A DNA stretch of 64,000 nt, taken from an uncultured Clostridia bacterium (GTDB lineage: Bacteria; Bacillota; Clostridia; Christensenellales; Aristaeellaceae). Location of the stretch: positions 1-64,000 of the forward strand of contig CAKULG010000011.1 in NCBI GenBank assembly GCA_934667105.1. The letters run 5' to 3'. The notes under the pieces were generated by a model. That model made no database searches, was not told the origin of the DNA, and saw only the letters and a program-made list of their open reading frames with translations. The position numbers were made by a program, and so were the translations under genes. Shown here piece after piece: positions 1 through 7,369 of the stretch. Each line of letters begins with the position of its first letter. Positions within the stretch are counted from its first letter, which is position 1.

Positions 1-969
1 GAATCCACGCTGATGTACATCCGCACGGGCAACGCGGGCAAGCTGCATCTGCGGGCCGCGCCCCAGAAAAACGCGGCTTCCCTGGGGCTTTTTGCCAACG
101 GCACACAGGTAATCGTGCTGGCCCGCAGCGGCGGCTGGGCGAATGTCCAGGTGGAGGGAAGAACGGGGTATATGATGCTGCAATTTTTAACCCTTACCGT
201 CCCCGCCGCCACGCCGCAGCCCACCGCCGCCCCCAGCGAGCCTTCCGTGGGCGGCGAAACCCGCTATGTGAAAACGGGGAACACGGGCAAGCTGCATCTG
301 CGGGCCGCGCCCCAGAAAAACGCGGCCTCCCTGGGGCTTTTTGCCAACGGCACGCAGGTGACTGTGTTGGCCCAGAGCGGCAGCTGGTATTATGTGAGCG
401 TTCAGGGCCAGACGGGCTATATGATGCGCCGCTTTTTAAGCGCCGACGGCTCCGGCGCGCTTCAGCCCACGCCCCGGCCCGGCGCCTCGGGCGGCACGAT
501 GTACGTCCGCACGGGCAGCAGCGCCGAACTGCCCCTCTTCGCTCAGGCCAATACGGGCAGCGACGTGTTGGCGCGCTATGCCAACGACACCGCCGTTTCC
601 GTGCTTTCCACTTCCGGGGAATGGGTCAGGGTTTCCGTTCAGGGAAAAACGGGGTATATGCAGATCTACGGCCTGACCAGCCAGCGGCCCGCGTCCCCCA
701 TTGTGCCCGAGCTTCCCGCTCCCACCGCCGCTCCGACCGCCGCCCCCGGCACGACGGCAGCCCCGGCCGTTAATCCCGGCCAGGCCACCGTGCAGCAGAA
801 AAACGGCTCGTATGTGAATCTGCGCGCCTATCGCAACAGCGAGGTGGATAACGTCATCGCCCAGGTTCCCAGCGGCACGGTGGTGGATGTGCTGGAATGG
901 GGCAAGGTGTGGAGCAAGGTGCAATACGGCGCGCAGGTTGGCTACATGGTGAGTTCGTATTTGCATTAA
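1..969 (+). CDS. SH3-repeat protein, C-terminal part (5' end outside window)
   Basis: The reading frame is open to the left edge, so the first ATG at 13 is probably internal. The visible 320 or so residues contain four bacterial SH3-like repeats of about 60 residues, each ending in a TGYM or VGYM motif, joined by Pro/Ala/Thr-rich linkers (for example APTAAPTAAPG). Such repeats usually bind peptidoglycan or mediate contacts in exported cell-wall proteins. The first two repeats are almost identical in DNA (31-119 against 280-368, offset 249 nt), which suggests a recent internal duplication. The N-terminal domain, and any signal peptide or enzyme domain, lies outside the window. The gene is followed at once by a hairpin repeat at 983-1027. 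The repeat assignment is secure; the function of the whole protein is unknown. Confidence 0.85.
   Translation, partial: ESTLMYIRTGNAGKLHLRAAPQKNAASLGLFANGTQVIVLARSGGWANVQVEGRTGYMMLQFLTLTVPAATPQPTAAPSEPSVGGETRYVKTGNTGKLHLRAAPQKNAASLGLFANGTQVTVLAQSGSWYYVSVQGQTGYMMRRFLSADGSGALQPTPRPGASGGTMYVRTGSSAELPLFAQANTGSDVLARYANDTAVSVLSTSGEWVRVSVQGKTGYMQIYGLTSQRPASPIVPELPAPTAAPTAAPGTTAAPAVNPGQATVQQKNGSYVNLRAYRNSEVDNVIAQVPSGTVVDVLEWGKVWSKVQYGAQVGYMVSSYLH
31..368 (+). repeat. Near-identical tandem SH3-coding repeat
   Basis: Bases 31-119 and 280-368 align at an offset of 249 nt (83 codons) with only a few mismatches. They encode the same core, beginning GKLHLRAAPQKNAASLGLF. This is a duplication within the gene. 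Confidence 0.8.
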
Positions 970-982
970 GCTGTTTGAGGCT

Positions 983-1027
983 TGCGGGGGAACTGTTCTC
1001 TGGCTTCCAAAGAATGGCTCCTCAGCA
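983..1027 (+). repeat. Intergenic hairpin repeat, copy 1 (possible terminator)
   Basis: An imperfect hairpin begins 13 nt after the stop codon of the SH3 gene. TGCGGGGGA pairs with the TCCTC-AGCA side, and the loop region contains CTGTTCTCTGG and CCAAAGAATGG. The loop flank is nearly the same as in the copy at 57761-57820, and related elements follow melA, the GH2 gene and both GH35 genes. There is no clear T-run after it. Confidence 0.6.
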
Positions 1028-1078
1028 ATGGTTCCTCGTTCCTCGAAGCGCGAAAAATGTTTTTTCCCTGTATCCCCC

Positions 1079-1106
1079 TTGACAGAAACGATTTTCCCTG
1101 TACAAT
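1079..1106 (+). promoter_or_regulatory. Sigma-A promoter for the lysine-riboswitch operon
   Basis: A perfect -35 TTGACA (1079-1084) and a -10 TACAAT (1101-1106) are separated by 16 nt. The predicted start near 1113 lies about 40 nt before the riboswitch aptamer. Confidence 0.8.
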
Positions 1107-1151
1107 AGAGAACGAAACCGGGCGGCGCTTTCGGGCGCGGTCCGCATAGAA

Positions 1152-1315
1152 TAGAGGCGCGGCGATCATCAGTAGCCTTCGGGAGTCGGCAAACGGCCAG
1201 GAACGGAGCGCGAAAGGGAAAGCCGCCGAAACGCAGCCCCCTGCAAGGGCGGCGTTGGGCGAAGGGAGAATATCCCTCCGACTGTCACGGCGCAATGCCG
1301 TGGGGCGCTATTCGT
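1152..1315 (+). ncRNA. Lysine riboswitch (L-box) aptamer
   Basis: The leader contains the ordered conserved blocks of the L-box family. These are AGGCGCGG then AGTAGCC at the 5' side, GGGAGTCGGCAA, AAAGGGAAAGCCGCCGAAA in the middle, GACTGTCAC, and a closing GGGGCGCTATT that pairs back to the 5' AGGCGC. Length and block order fit a five-helix lysine aptamer. It sits between a strong promoter and an intrinsic terminator, ahead of an amino-acid ABC transporter. This implies that lysine represses the transporter by premature termination and that the transporter imports lysine. Confidence 0.9.
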
Positions 1316-1345
1316 AGGAAAATGAAGGGCTTTTTGTTCGTTCAT

Positions 1346-1380
1346 GCTGCGAGGCGTCGTGTCCGCCTCGCAGCTTTTCT
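1346..1380 (+). terminator. Intrinsic terminator, riboswitch expression platform
   Basis: GCTGCGAGGCG (1346-1356) and CGCCTCGCAGC (1364-1374) form an 11-bp perfect stem with a 7-nt loop, followed by TTTTCT. It lies between the lysine aptamer and the first ribosome-binding site, where it would stop transcription when lysine is bound. Confidence 0.85.
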
Positions 1381-1395
1381 ATTTCAAAGGAGGAA

Positions 1396-2208
1396 ATGAT
1401 GATGAAAAAGACGTTGGCCGTCGCCCTGTCTCTGCTGATGCTGTTGGCCGCTTTTCCCGCCCTGGGGGAGGGCACGCTGCGGGTAGGCATGGAATGCGAA
1501 TATGTTCCCTTTAACTGGACCCAGGCGGAGCCCAGCGAATATACCGTGCCCATCGAGGGCGGCATGGGCTACGCCGACGGCTACGACGTGCAGATCGCCC
1601 GGAAAATCGCCGAGGGGCTGGGCATGGAGCTGGTGATCGTGAAAACGGAATGGAACGGCCTGACCATCGGCGTGCAGAGCGGCATGCTGGACGCGATCAT
1701 CGCCGGCATGAGCCCCACGGAGGAGCGCAAAGCCACCCTGGATTTTTCCGATCCCTATTACACCAGCCAGCTGGTGGTGGTGGTGCGCAAGGATGGCCCC
1801 TATGCCCAGGCGAAAAGGCTCTCCGATCTTTCCGGCGCGGTGATTACCGGCCAATTGAGCACCTTCCATTACAGCGTCATTCCCCAGATTCCCGGGGTCG
1901 TTCAGGCGGAGGCCATGGAAACCTTTAACGTGATGACCATTTCCACCCGCGCCGGGGCGGTGGACGGCTATGTGGCGGAGGATCCCGGCGCGCAGGCGGA
2001 CGTTCGCGGCAATCCCGATCTGACCTATGTTCAATTCGAGGAGGGCCAGGGCTTCCAGGCCACGGAGGAGGAGCGCTCCATTGCCATCGGCCTGCAAAAG
2101 GGCAGCCCCCTGCTGGAACGGGTGAATGAAATTCTGGCCGGGCTGGATGCGGAAACCCGGGCCCAAATGATGACGGACGCTATCGCCCGGATGCCCCTGA
2201 ACCAATAA
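1396..2208 (+). CDS. Amino-acid ABC transporter substrate-binding protein (lysine predicted)
   Basis: This is the extracytoplasmic solute-binding protein of a polar amino-acid importer (SBP family 3, GlnH/HisJ type), about 270 residues. It has a signal peptide (hydrophobic core near residues 5-22, ending FPALG-EG), then the family start LRVGMECEYVPFNW, and later GMSPTEERKATLDFSDPYY. Three ATGs occur in a row. The AAAGGAGG at 1386-1393 is too close to the first (1396), so 1402 is the likelier start. The signal peptide has no lipobox cysteine, unusual for a Gram-positive SBP. It is the first gene of a riboswitch-controlled operon with a permease and an ATPase downstream. Lysine specificity is inferred from the riboswitch, not from the protein. 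Confidence 0.9.
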   Translation: MMMKKTLAVALSLLMLLAAFPALGEGTLRVGMECEYVPFNWTQAEPSEYTVPIEGGMGYADGYDVQIARKIAEGLGMELVIVKTEWNGLTIGVQSGMLDAIIAGMSPTEERKATLDFSDPYYTSQLVVVVRKDGPYAQAKRLSDLSGAVITGQLSTFHYSVIPQIPGVVQAEAMETFNVMTISTRAGAVDGYVAEDPGAQADVRGNPDLTYVQFEEGQGFQATEEERSIAIGLQKGSPLLERVNEILAGLDAETRAQMMTDAIARMPLNQ

Positions 2209-2242
2209 GCCTTTCCCGAACCGTACAAAGGAGTGCGCACGG

Positions 2243-3034
2243 ATGACGTTGCCAACAAGTTTTTTCGGCTGGGTATCCTTCATTTTAGAAAAATACGCGC
2301 CGCTTTTCCTGCGGGGCACGGGCTACACCATGCTCATCGCCTTAACGGGTACGGCGGCGGGCTTCGCCCTGGGGCTGCTGGTGGCTATCGTGCGCACCAT
2401 CCCCTTTTCTCCGCGGGATTCGCTGCTGAAAAAGGGCGGGCTGCGGCTGCTTTCCGCGCTGATGAATATTTATATCGAGGTGTTCCGGGGCACGCCCATG
2501 ATCGTGCAGGCCATGGTGATCTATTATGGGGCCATGATGATGCTGCAAATCCGCATGGCTCCGCTGGGCGCGGCCATTCTGATTATTTCCGTCAACACAG
2601 GGGCCTATATGGCCGAAATTATCCGGGGCGGCATTATCAGCGTGGATAAGGGCCAGAAGGAGGCCGCTCACGCCGTGGGCCTGACCCATTGGCAAAGCAT
2701 GCTGCATGTGGTGCTGCCCCAGGCGGTGCGCAATATCATGCCCTCCATCGGCAATGAATTCGTGGTGAATATCAAGGATTCCAGCGTGCTGAACGTCATC
2801 TCCGTCAGCGAGCTGTTCTTCGTCAGCAAATCGGCGGCGGGCACCTACGCCCGGTATTTTGAGGCATTCTTCATCACCGCCTGTATTTATTTCGTGCTCA
2901 CCTTCACTGTCACCCGCCTGCTGCGGCTGCTGGAAAAGAAAATGGACGGGGGCAAGAGCTACACCATCTGCGGCTCCCAGAGCGATTCCGCGTCCACCAT
3001 CACCATTAAGGAGGCGGAAATCCCCCATGACTGA
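2243..3034 (+). CDS. Amino-acid ABC transporter permease
   Basis: HisM/GlnP-type membrane subunit, 263 residues. Hydrophobic segments start near residue 20 ([17 protein letters not shown]), and the typical [18 protein letters not shown] motif follows the second segment. The EAA-type cytoplasmic loop reads [23 protein letters not shown]. An AAAGGAG site lies 10 nt before the ATG. The C-terminal tail after the last membrane segment is long and hydrophilic. It overlaps the ATPase gene by 8 nt, so the two are translationally coupled. It should pair with itself to form the channel for the SBP encoded upstream. Confidence 0.92.
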   Translation: MTLPTSFFGWVSFILEKYAPLFLRGTGYTMLIALTGTAAGFALGLLVAIVRTIPFSPRDSLLKKGGLRLLSALMNIYIEVFRGTPMIVQAMVIYYGAMMMLQIRMAPLGAAILIISVNTGAYMAEIIRGGIISVDKGQKEAAHAVGLTHWQSMLHVVLPQAVRNIMPSIGNEFVVNIKDSSVLNVISVSELFFVSKSAAGTYARYFEAFFITACIYFVLTFTVTRLLRLLEKKMDGGKSYTICGSQSDSASTITIKEAEIPHD

Positions 3035-3764
3035 ACAGGCGATTCTTTCCATTTCCCATCTGAAAAAGAATTTTGGGGCGCTGGAGGTGCTGCGGGATAT
3101 TTCCTTTGATGTGCATGGCGGCGAGGTGATCTCCATCATCGGCTCCTCCGGCTCGGGCAAAAGCACGCTGCTTCGCTGCGTTAATTTCCTGGAAGAGCCC
3201 ACGGCAGGCGAGATCCGCTATCACGGCCGGGACGCCGCCGCCATGAACCGGGCGGAATATCACGCCAAGGTGGGCATGGTGTTTCAGAGCTTCAATCTTT
3301 TTAACAATATGAACGTGCTGGAAAACTGCGTCTGCGGCCAGCGGCTGGCCCTGAAGCGGGAGCGGAAGCTGGCGGAGGAAAAGGCGCTGCATTATCTGGA
3401 GCAGGTGGGCATGGCCCCCTATCGCAACGCCCGGCCCGCCCAGCTTTCAGGCGGCCAGAAGCAGCGGGTGGCCATCGCCCGCGCCCTGGCCATGAGCCCG
3501 GAAATTCTTCTTTTCGACGAGCCCACCAGCGCCCTGGACCCCGAAATGGTGGGGGAGGTGCTGCGGGTGATGCAGCGCCTGGCCGAGGACGGCCTGACCA
3601 TGCTGGTTGTCACCCATGAAATGGGCTTTGCCCGGGATGTGAGCAGCCGCGTGATTTTTATGGATCGGGGCCTGATCGCCGAGGACGGCGCGCCCCAGCA
3701 GATTTTCACCCAGCCCCGGGAGGCGCGCACCCGGGAATTTCTCAGCCGGGTTCTGGAAAAGTGA
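3027..3764 (+). CDS. Amino-acid ABC transporter ATP-binding protein
   Basis: GlnQ/HisP-type ATPase, 245 residues from the ATG at 3027. A longer in-frame extension exists upstream but overlaps the permease and has no homologous sequence. Walker A is GSSGSGKST (residues 39-47), the signature is [15 protein letters not shown], Walker B is [14 protein letters not shown], and the switch histidine lies in VVTHEMGFA. The C-terminus [18 protein letters not shown] is typical of polar amino-acid importers. It completes a three-gene importer under the lysine riboswitch. Confidence 0.94.
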   Translation: MTEQAILSISHLKKNFGALEVLRDISFDVHGGEVISIIGSSGSGKSTLLRCVNFLEEPTAGEIRYHGRDAAAMNRAEYHAKVGMVFQSFNLFNNMNVLENCVCGQRLALKRERKLAEEKALHYLEQVGMAPYRNARPAQLSGGQKQRVAIARALAMSPEILLFDEPTSALDPEMVGEVLRVMQRLAEDGLTMLVVTHEMGFARDVSSRVIFMDRGLIAEDGAPQQIFTQPREARTREFLSRVLEK

Positions 3765-3776
3765 GACGGGAAGAAT

Positions 3777-4349
3777 ATGCGCATTCGAGAAGCAGCCCTG
3801 GCGGACGTGCCCGCCTTGCTGGCTATTTACGCGCCCTATGTGCGGGAAACGGCCATTACCTTTGAATATGAAGCGCCCACCGTGGAGGAATTTGCAGGCC
3901 GCATTCAAGCCACGCAGGAAAAATACCCCTATCTCGTGGCAGAGGAAGGGGCGGATATTTTGGGCTATGCCTATGCGGGGGCGTTCAAAAGCCGGGCGGC
4001 CTATGCCTGGGATGTGGAGCTTTCCATTTATCTGCGCATGGATTGCCGGGGCCGGGGCGTGGGCAAGGCGCTGTACGCCGCGCTGGAAGCGGCCCTTCGG
4101 GCCCAGGGCGTGCAGAATCTGAATGCCTGCATCACCTTCAGCCAACAGCCGGACGCGCACTGGACCCCCGCCAGCATTCATTTTCACACGCGCATGGGCT
4201 TTTCGGAGGCGGCGCATTTTCATCAATGCGGCTATAAATTTGACCGCTGGTACGATATGATTTGGATGGAAAAGCTCCTGGGCGATCACGCCGTGCCGCC
4301 CGCTCCCTTCCTGCCCTGGCCGCTGCTGCGGGAACGGGAAAGAGCGTAA
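3777..4349 (+). CDS. GNAT N-acetyltransferase, phosphinothricin-acetyltransferase-like
   Basis: 190-residue GNAT protein close to the Pat/Bar/YwnH group. It begins MRIREAALADVPALLAIYAPYV and has the acetyl-CoA-binding stretch GRGVGKALYAALEAALRAQG near residues 88-107. Next comes NACITFSQQPDAHWTPASIHFH, where typical members read IxxPNxxSxxLHE. It lies 12 nt after the transporter ATPase, so it is probably cotranscribed with the lysine transporter. Family members acetylate amino-acid-like substrates such as phosphinothricin or methionine sulfone. The real substrate here is unknown. Confidence 0.85.
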   Translation: MRIREAALADVPALLAIYAPYVRETAITFEYEAPTVEEFAGRIQATQEKYPYLVAEEGADILGYAYAGAFKSRAAYAWDVELSIYLRMDCRGRGVGKALYAALEAALRAQGVQNLNACITFSQQPDAHWTPASIHFHTRMGFSEAAHFHQCGYKFDRWYDMIWMEKLLGDHAVPPAPFLPWPLLRERERA

Positions 4350-4399
4350 GAAGATATTATGCGCGTTCTTTGGGGCTGTCACAGGAAGATTGCCCGCCC

Positions 4400-4924
4400 T
4401 TAGCCGCCCAAGGAGGCGGCGCTTTCATGGACGGCCTGCATCGCGGCCGCCAGCGGCTCCACCGTGCTTCCCTTGCTTGCGTAATATTCCAGCATTTCGT
4501 CGAGCTTCGCTTTATCGTAGCTGGTGACGCAATCGGAAAGAACATGCACGGCGTATCCCGCTTTGGTCATATTAAAGCAGGTGGATTTTACGCAGGCGGC
4601 AGCGTCCGCACCGGCAAGATAAAATTCCGTTAAGCCGTTTTCCTTGATGAAGGCGGAAAAGGCCTCGCTGGTGAGGGCGTTGCTTTTGGTTTTGACGAAG
4701 ATATGATCGGAAACAACCTTCAATTCGGGGGCCAGTTCCGCTCCCCGCGTGCCGGGCTTAAAGGTGCGCGTTCCGGCAGAAAGGTTGTTGTGCTGGATGT
4801 AGACCACGTGCATTCCGCTGGCGGCGGCCCAGTCGATAGCGCGGTTCACAGCTTCAATAATTTCCTTATAGTTTTTCGTAATATCGTTTTGCAGGTCGAT
4901 CACGACCAAAGCGCTGTTTTTCAT
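4400..4924 (-). CDS. Isochorismatase-family cysteine hydrolase
   Basis: 174-residue hydrolase of the isochorismatase/nicotinamidase fold. The catalytic triad is visible: Asp10 in ALVVIDLQND, Lys78 or Lys80 in HIFVKTKSNAL, and Cys111 in AGADAAACVKST. It is convergent with the GNAT gene and has its own promoter. Substrates in this family range from nicotinamide to ureidoacrylate and isochorismate, and nothing in the neighbourhood identifies which applies. The length is normal for the family. Confidence 0.88.
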   Translation of the reverse strand: MKNSALVVIDLQNDITKNYKEIIEAVNRAIDWAAASGMHVVYIQHNNLSAGTRTFKPGTRGAELAPELKVVSDHIFVKTKSNALTSEAFSAFIKENGLTEFYLAGADAAACVKSTCFNMTKAGYAVHVLSDCVTSYDKAKLDEMLEYYASKGSTVEPLAAAMQAVHESAASLGG

Positions 4925-4944
4925 TTTGGTTCTTCCTTTCTTTG

Positions 4945-4966
4945 GGCCCGGCGGCGGGCCTTTTTT
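4945..4966 (+). terminator. GC-rich hairpin with T-run
   Basis: GGCCC (4945-4949) pairs with GGGCC (4956-4960), followed by TTTTTT. The T-run is on the plus strand, so it would stop plus-strand transcription. It lies in the 5' leader of the minus-strand hydrolase gene. Confidence 0.5.
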
Positions 4967-4995
4967 ATTTTAGCACAGCCGGGCCCGCTTTTCCA
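4967..4995 (-). promoter_or_regulatory. Promoter of the isochorismatase-family gene
   Basis: On the minus strand, TGGAAA (4990-4995) and TAAAAT (4967-4972) are spaced 17 nt. The start of this promoter, TGGAAAAGCGG, is the same as in the melA promoter at 8749-8777. Confidence 0.5.
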
Positions 4996-5120
4996 GCGCG
5001 TTTCCGGTCCGTGAATCGTTCCTTTAAAAACAATTAAATCGAAAGCAGGAAAAATGGCTCTGGGTGCAGAAAAGAATATTTGGTAGAAAAATGACGAAAG
5101 AAAACCAAGGGGGCGCACCT

Positions 5121-5648
5121 GTGACGGAGATGGGCTGGCCCGCACTTGCCTTCGGCTTTGCGGGCATCATAATTAACGCGATTATCTTTCAGCAGAAAAG
5201 CAAGCATGGCCTGCTGCAATGGAAGCTGACCACGGATATTGTCTGGACGATGCATTACATCCTGGCAGGGGCGTATTCCGGGGCGGCCATCTGCCTGATC
5301 GCCGTGAGCCGGGGAATCATTTTTCTCTGCCGGGAAAAGCACGCCTGGGCCCGGAGCAAGGCGTGGCTGGCCCTGTTTCTGGCGGCGGCGCTGATTTCGC
5401 CCATCGTTACCTGGCGGGGGCCCTTCAGCCTGCTGCCCGTGCTGGCCTCGGTGCTCTGCGTGGTGAATTACTGGATCGCCAATCCCCGCCTGGCCCGGCT
5501 GCTGGTGTTTCCCATCGGGCTGTCCATGATGATTTACGATATCGCCATCGGTTCCATCCCCGGCATTATCGGCGAAAGCATGGGCATCATTTCCTCCATC
5601 GTGGGCATTTTCCGCCTGGATCGGGGCGGCGGGAAAGAGAAAGAATGA
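5121..5648 (+). CDS. YgjV-family inner membrane protein
   Basis: Small multi-pass membrane protein of about 175 residues, resembling the YgjV family of unknown function. Membrane segments are visible at WPALAFGFAGIIINAIIF, IVWTMHYILAGAYSGAAICL, AWLALFLAAALISPI, FSLLPVLASVLCVVNYW and LLVFPIGLSMMIYDIAIG. I chose the GTG at 5121 because AAGGGGG lies 7 nt upstream. ATGs at 5064 and 5091 would add a charged, non-conserved N-terminus. The C-terminal GIIGESMGIISSIVGIFR is typical of the family. It is followed by a composite inverted-repeat element. Confidence 0.8.
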   Translation: MTEMGWPALAFGFAGIIINAIIFQQKSKHGLLQWKLTTDIVWTMHYILAGAYSGAAICLIAVSRGIIFLCREKHAWARSKAWLALFLAAALISPIVTWRGPFSLLPVLASVLCVVNYWIANPRLARLLVFPIGLSMMIYDIAIGSIPGIIGESMGIISSIVGIFRLDRGGGKEKE

Positions 5649-5664
5649 TGGGGGAGACCCACTG

Positions 5665-5780
5665 ATCGTCGCGGCGGATTGCGGTTGCATCCGTCGCTTG
5701 GTTTGGTTGATTCGCGGGGTTCTCCGAGAAAGTCCGTGAAAAAAAGGCGAAAGAAAACAGCTTGCTTCTTTGGCGGCAAA
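5665..5780 (+). repeat. Intergenic composite repeat, copy 2
   Basis: The stretch CGCGGCGGATT...TTGATTCGCGGGGTTCTCC...GAGAAAG aligns with the minus-strand reading of the element after the GH2 gene (10436-10583): CGCGGCGGTTC...TTGACTCGCGGGGCTCC...AAGAAAG. It ends in a GCTTGCTTCTT block also found in the other long copies. It is directly downstream of the YgjV-like gene and in the same orientation. Confidence 0.6.
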
Positions 5781-5861
5781 AGGACAAGAGCCACGCTGCC
5801 GCATGCCTCTAAATTTTCCAGGCTTCATTTTAGAGGCATACGTCAACGAAGAAGCAAGCTG
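5758..5861. repeat. Nested inverted repeat between convergent genes
   Basis: An outer perfect 13-bp inverted repeat (CAGCTTGCTTCTT at 5758-5770, AAGAAGCAAGCTG at 5849-5861) encloses an inner 11-bp one (ATGCCTCTAAA at 5803-5813, TTTAGAGGCAT at 5829-5839). It lies between two convergent genes, so it may act as a two-way terminator or be the relic of a small mobile element. Confidence 0.65.
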
Positions 5862-5907
5862 GTTTTGTAATATCAGTTTTTATCCATACGGCCTTCTTGC
5901 GGGGAAA

Positions 5908-7152
5908 TTATATCGTTCCCTCCGCCCAGGTGCCGTTGATGAAAATATCGGCGCTGGTGCCGTCCGCCCGGAAGCCCACGATGTTCAGATCCTCCGAGCC
6001 GATCATGAAATCCTCGTGAATGATGGAATCGTTCACGCCCTTTTCCAGAATCTGCTCGTCGGTCATCTCCTGAAATCCGTCCAGCACCTCGTTGAAGCCC
6101 TCGCCCGCGGCCACATGGCAGCAGGCGTTTTCATCAAACAGCGTGTTATAGAAGAGGATGCCCGTCTGATTGATGGGCGATTCCTTGGGCACCAGCGCCA
6201 CCTCGCCCAGCATGGACGCGCCCTCGTCCATGGCGAACATTTTTTCCAGCGCTTCCTTGCCCTTTTTCGCCTGGCAGGAAACAACGCGGCCCGCCTTAAA
6301 GGTGACGGTGAAATCCTCCACCAGCTGCCCGGCGCAGCTTAGGGGCTTGGTGGCCACCAGCGTGCCCTCCGCCTGGCCGCGCATGGGGCTGGTGAACACC
6401 TCCTCGGTGGGCATGTTGGGCACATAGGAAACCTGGTTGGCGTGGTTCACATCCGCCGCGCCGCACCATTTGGCCCCGGGAATCAGGCCCACGGTGAAGT
6501 CGGTTCCGTTTTTGCTGGAATAGTGCAGGCGGGTGAAATGCTGGGCGTTGAGCCAATCGCACCGCGCCTTGCAATCCGCCGTGTGCTTTTTCCAAACGGC
6601 CACGGGGTCCTGGGACAGATCCATGTACATGCAGGAGAAAATGGCGGCCCACAGCTTATCCACCGCTTCTTCCTCCGCCATGCCGGGAAACACCTTCTTC
6701 GCCCAGGCAGGGGAGGCGGCGGCCACGATGAGCCATTGATATTTTCCATCCAGCGCGTCGAAATATTTTTTCAGCACCTTGCCCCGCATCTGGCCCACCT
6801 GAGCGATTTTCTCGGCGGATAGGCCGCTGAATTTATCCGGATCCTCGGAGGAAATGTAAATGCTGACCGGCAGATCCTTCACCATCTGCTGGGCCCGGGC
6901 CTCCTCCCAGGCGGGCACTTCGCCCAAGGTTTCCGCCGTGGCGTATTGATAATGCAGCCGGCTGATGCTGCCCGCATTCCAGCGCACATCCACATATTTG
7001 GCCCCGGCCTTGTAGCATTCCTCCGTCACCGCCTGCACCAGGGGTAACTGGTCCGTTTCCGCCGACAGGCGAACGGGCTGGCCCGGCTGCACGTTGGCGC
7101 CGATTTTCACGATAATTTCCGCGTATTTCTGCAATTGCTGCTGTTGAAGCAT
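5908..7152 (-). CDS. M29-family aminopeptidase
   Basis: 414-residue metallo-aminopeptidase of the M29 (AmpS/PepS/thermophilic) family, normally cytoplasmic and cobalt- or zinc-dependent. The N-terminal motif is YAEIIVKIGANVQPGQPVRL. The C-terminal catalytic domain has likely metal ligands at Glu250 (NMPTEEVFTSP), Glu317 (LGEVALVP) and His346 (ENACCHVAAG), plus the HED pair in SIIHEDFMIGS near residue 380. FTVGLIPGAKWCGA is also typical. Length matches the family. GAGGTGATACACA gives a well-placed ribosome-binding site. It stands alone, and its role is probably intracellular peptide turnover. Confidence 0.93.
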   Translation of the reverse strand: MLQQQQLQKYAEIIVKIGANVQPGQPVRLSAETDQLPLVQAVTEECYKAGAKYVDVRWNAGSISRLHYQYATAETLGEVPAWEEARAQQMVKDLPVSIYISSEDPDKFSGLSAEKIAQVGQMRGKVLKKYFDALDGKYQWLIVAAASPAWAKKVFPGMAEEEAVDKLWAAIFSCMYMDLSQDPVAVWKKHTADCKARCDWLNAQHFTRLHYSSKNGTDFTVGLIPGAKWCGAADVNHANQVSYVPNMPTEEVFTSPMRGQAEGTLVATKPLSCAGQLVEDFTVTFKAGRVVSCQAKKGKEALEKMFAMDEGASMLGEVALVPKESPINQTGILFYNTLFDENACCHVAAGEGFNEVLDGFQEMTDEQILEKGVNDSIIHEDFMIGSEDLNIVGFRADGTSADIFINGTWAEGTI

Positions 7153-7251
7153 TGTGTATCACCTCGGGAAGTATTTTACCAGCTTTTGTGCAGAAGCGCA
7201 ATGCGGAGAAAGCGTAAATTATAAGACAACAAAAAAGCTCCCCCTCTTTTG

Positions 7252-7360
7252 TCAGCGGAGAAGCAAGTTGATTTCTTGCCGCCTGCCCTTTCCCAATTGG
7301 CTTTCTCGGAAGGGGTGCGGAGGAACCGCTCTTTGACCAACAAAGAGCGATTCCCCCGCA
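7252..7360 (-). repeat. Intergenic composite repeat, copy 3 (after melA)
   Basis: Hairpin 7316-7360: TGCGG-AGGAACCGCTCTTTG pairs with CAAAGAGCGATTCCCCCGCA around ACCAA. About 50 nt further on, reading with melA, is the block CTTGCTTCTCCGCTGAC (7251-7267, minus strand). The element starts about 10 nt after the melA stop codon. Transcripts from melA would form a very stable stem here. Confidence 0.75.
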
Positions 7361-7369
7361 TTATATTTC

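Noticed and set aside
31..368. Repeat array as a mobile element
   Set aside because: It is an in-frame duplication of SH3-coding units inside a gene.
1080..1380. T-box or other riboswitch class
   Set aside because: No T-box TGGNACC sequence or specifier stem is visible; the ordered blocks fit the lysine riboswitch instead.
5064..5120. ATG starts at 5064 and 5091 for the YgjV-like gene
   Set aside because: They add a basic, non-membrane N-terminus and lack a well-spaced ribosome-binding site; the GTG at 5121 has AAGGGGG at the right distance.
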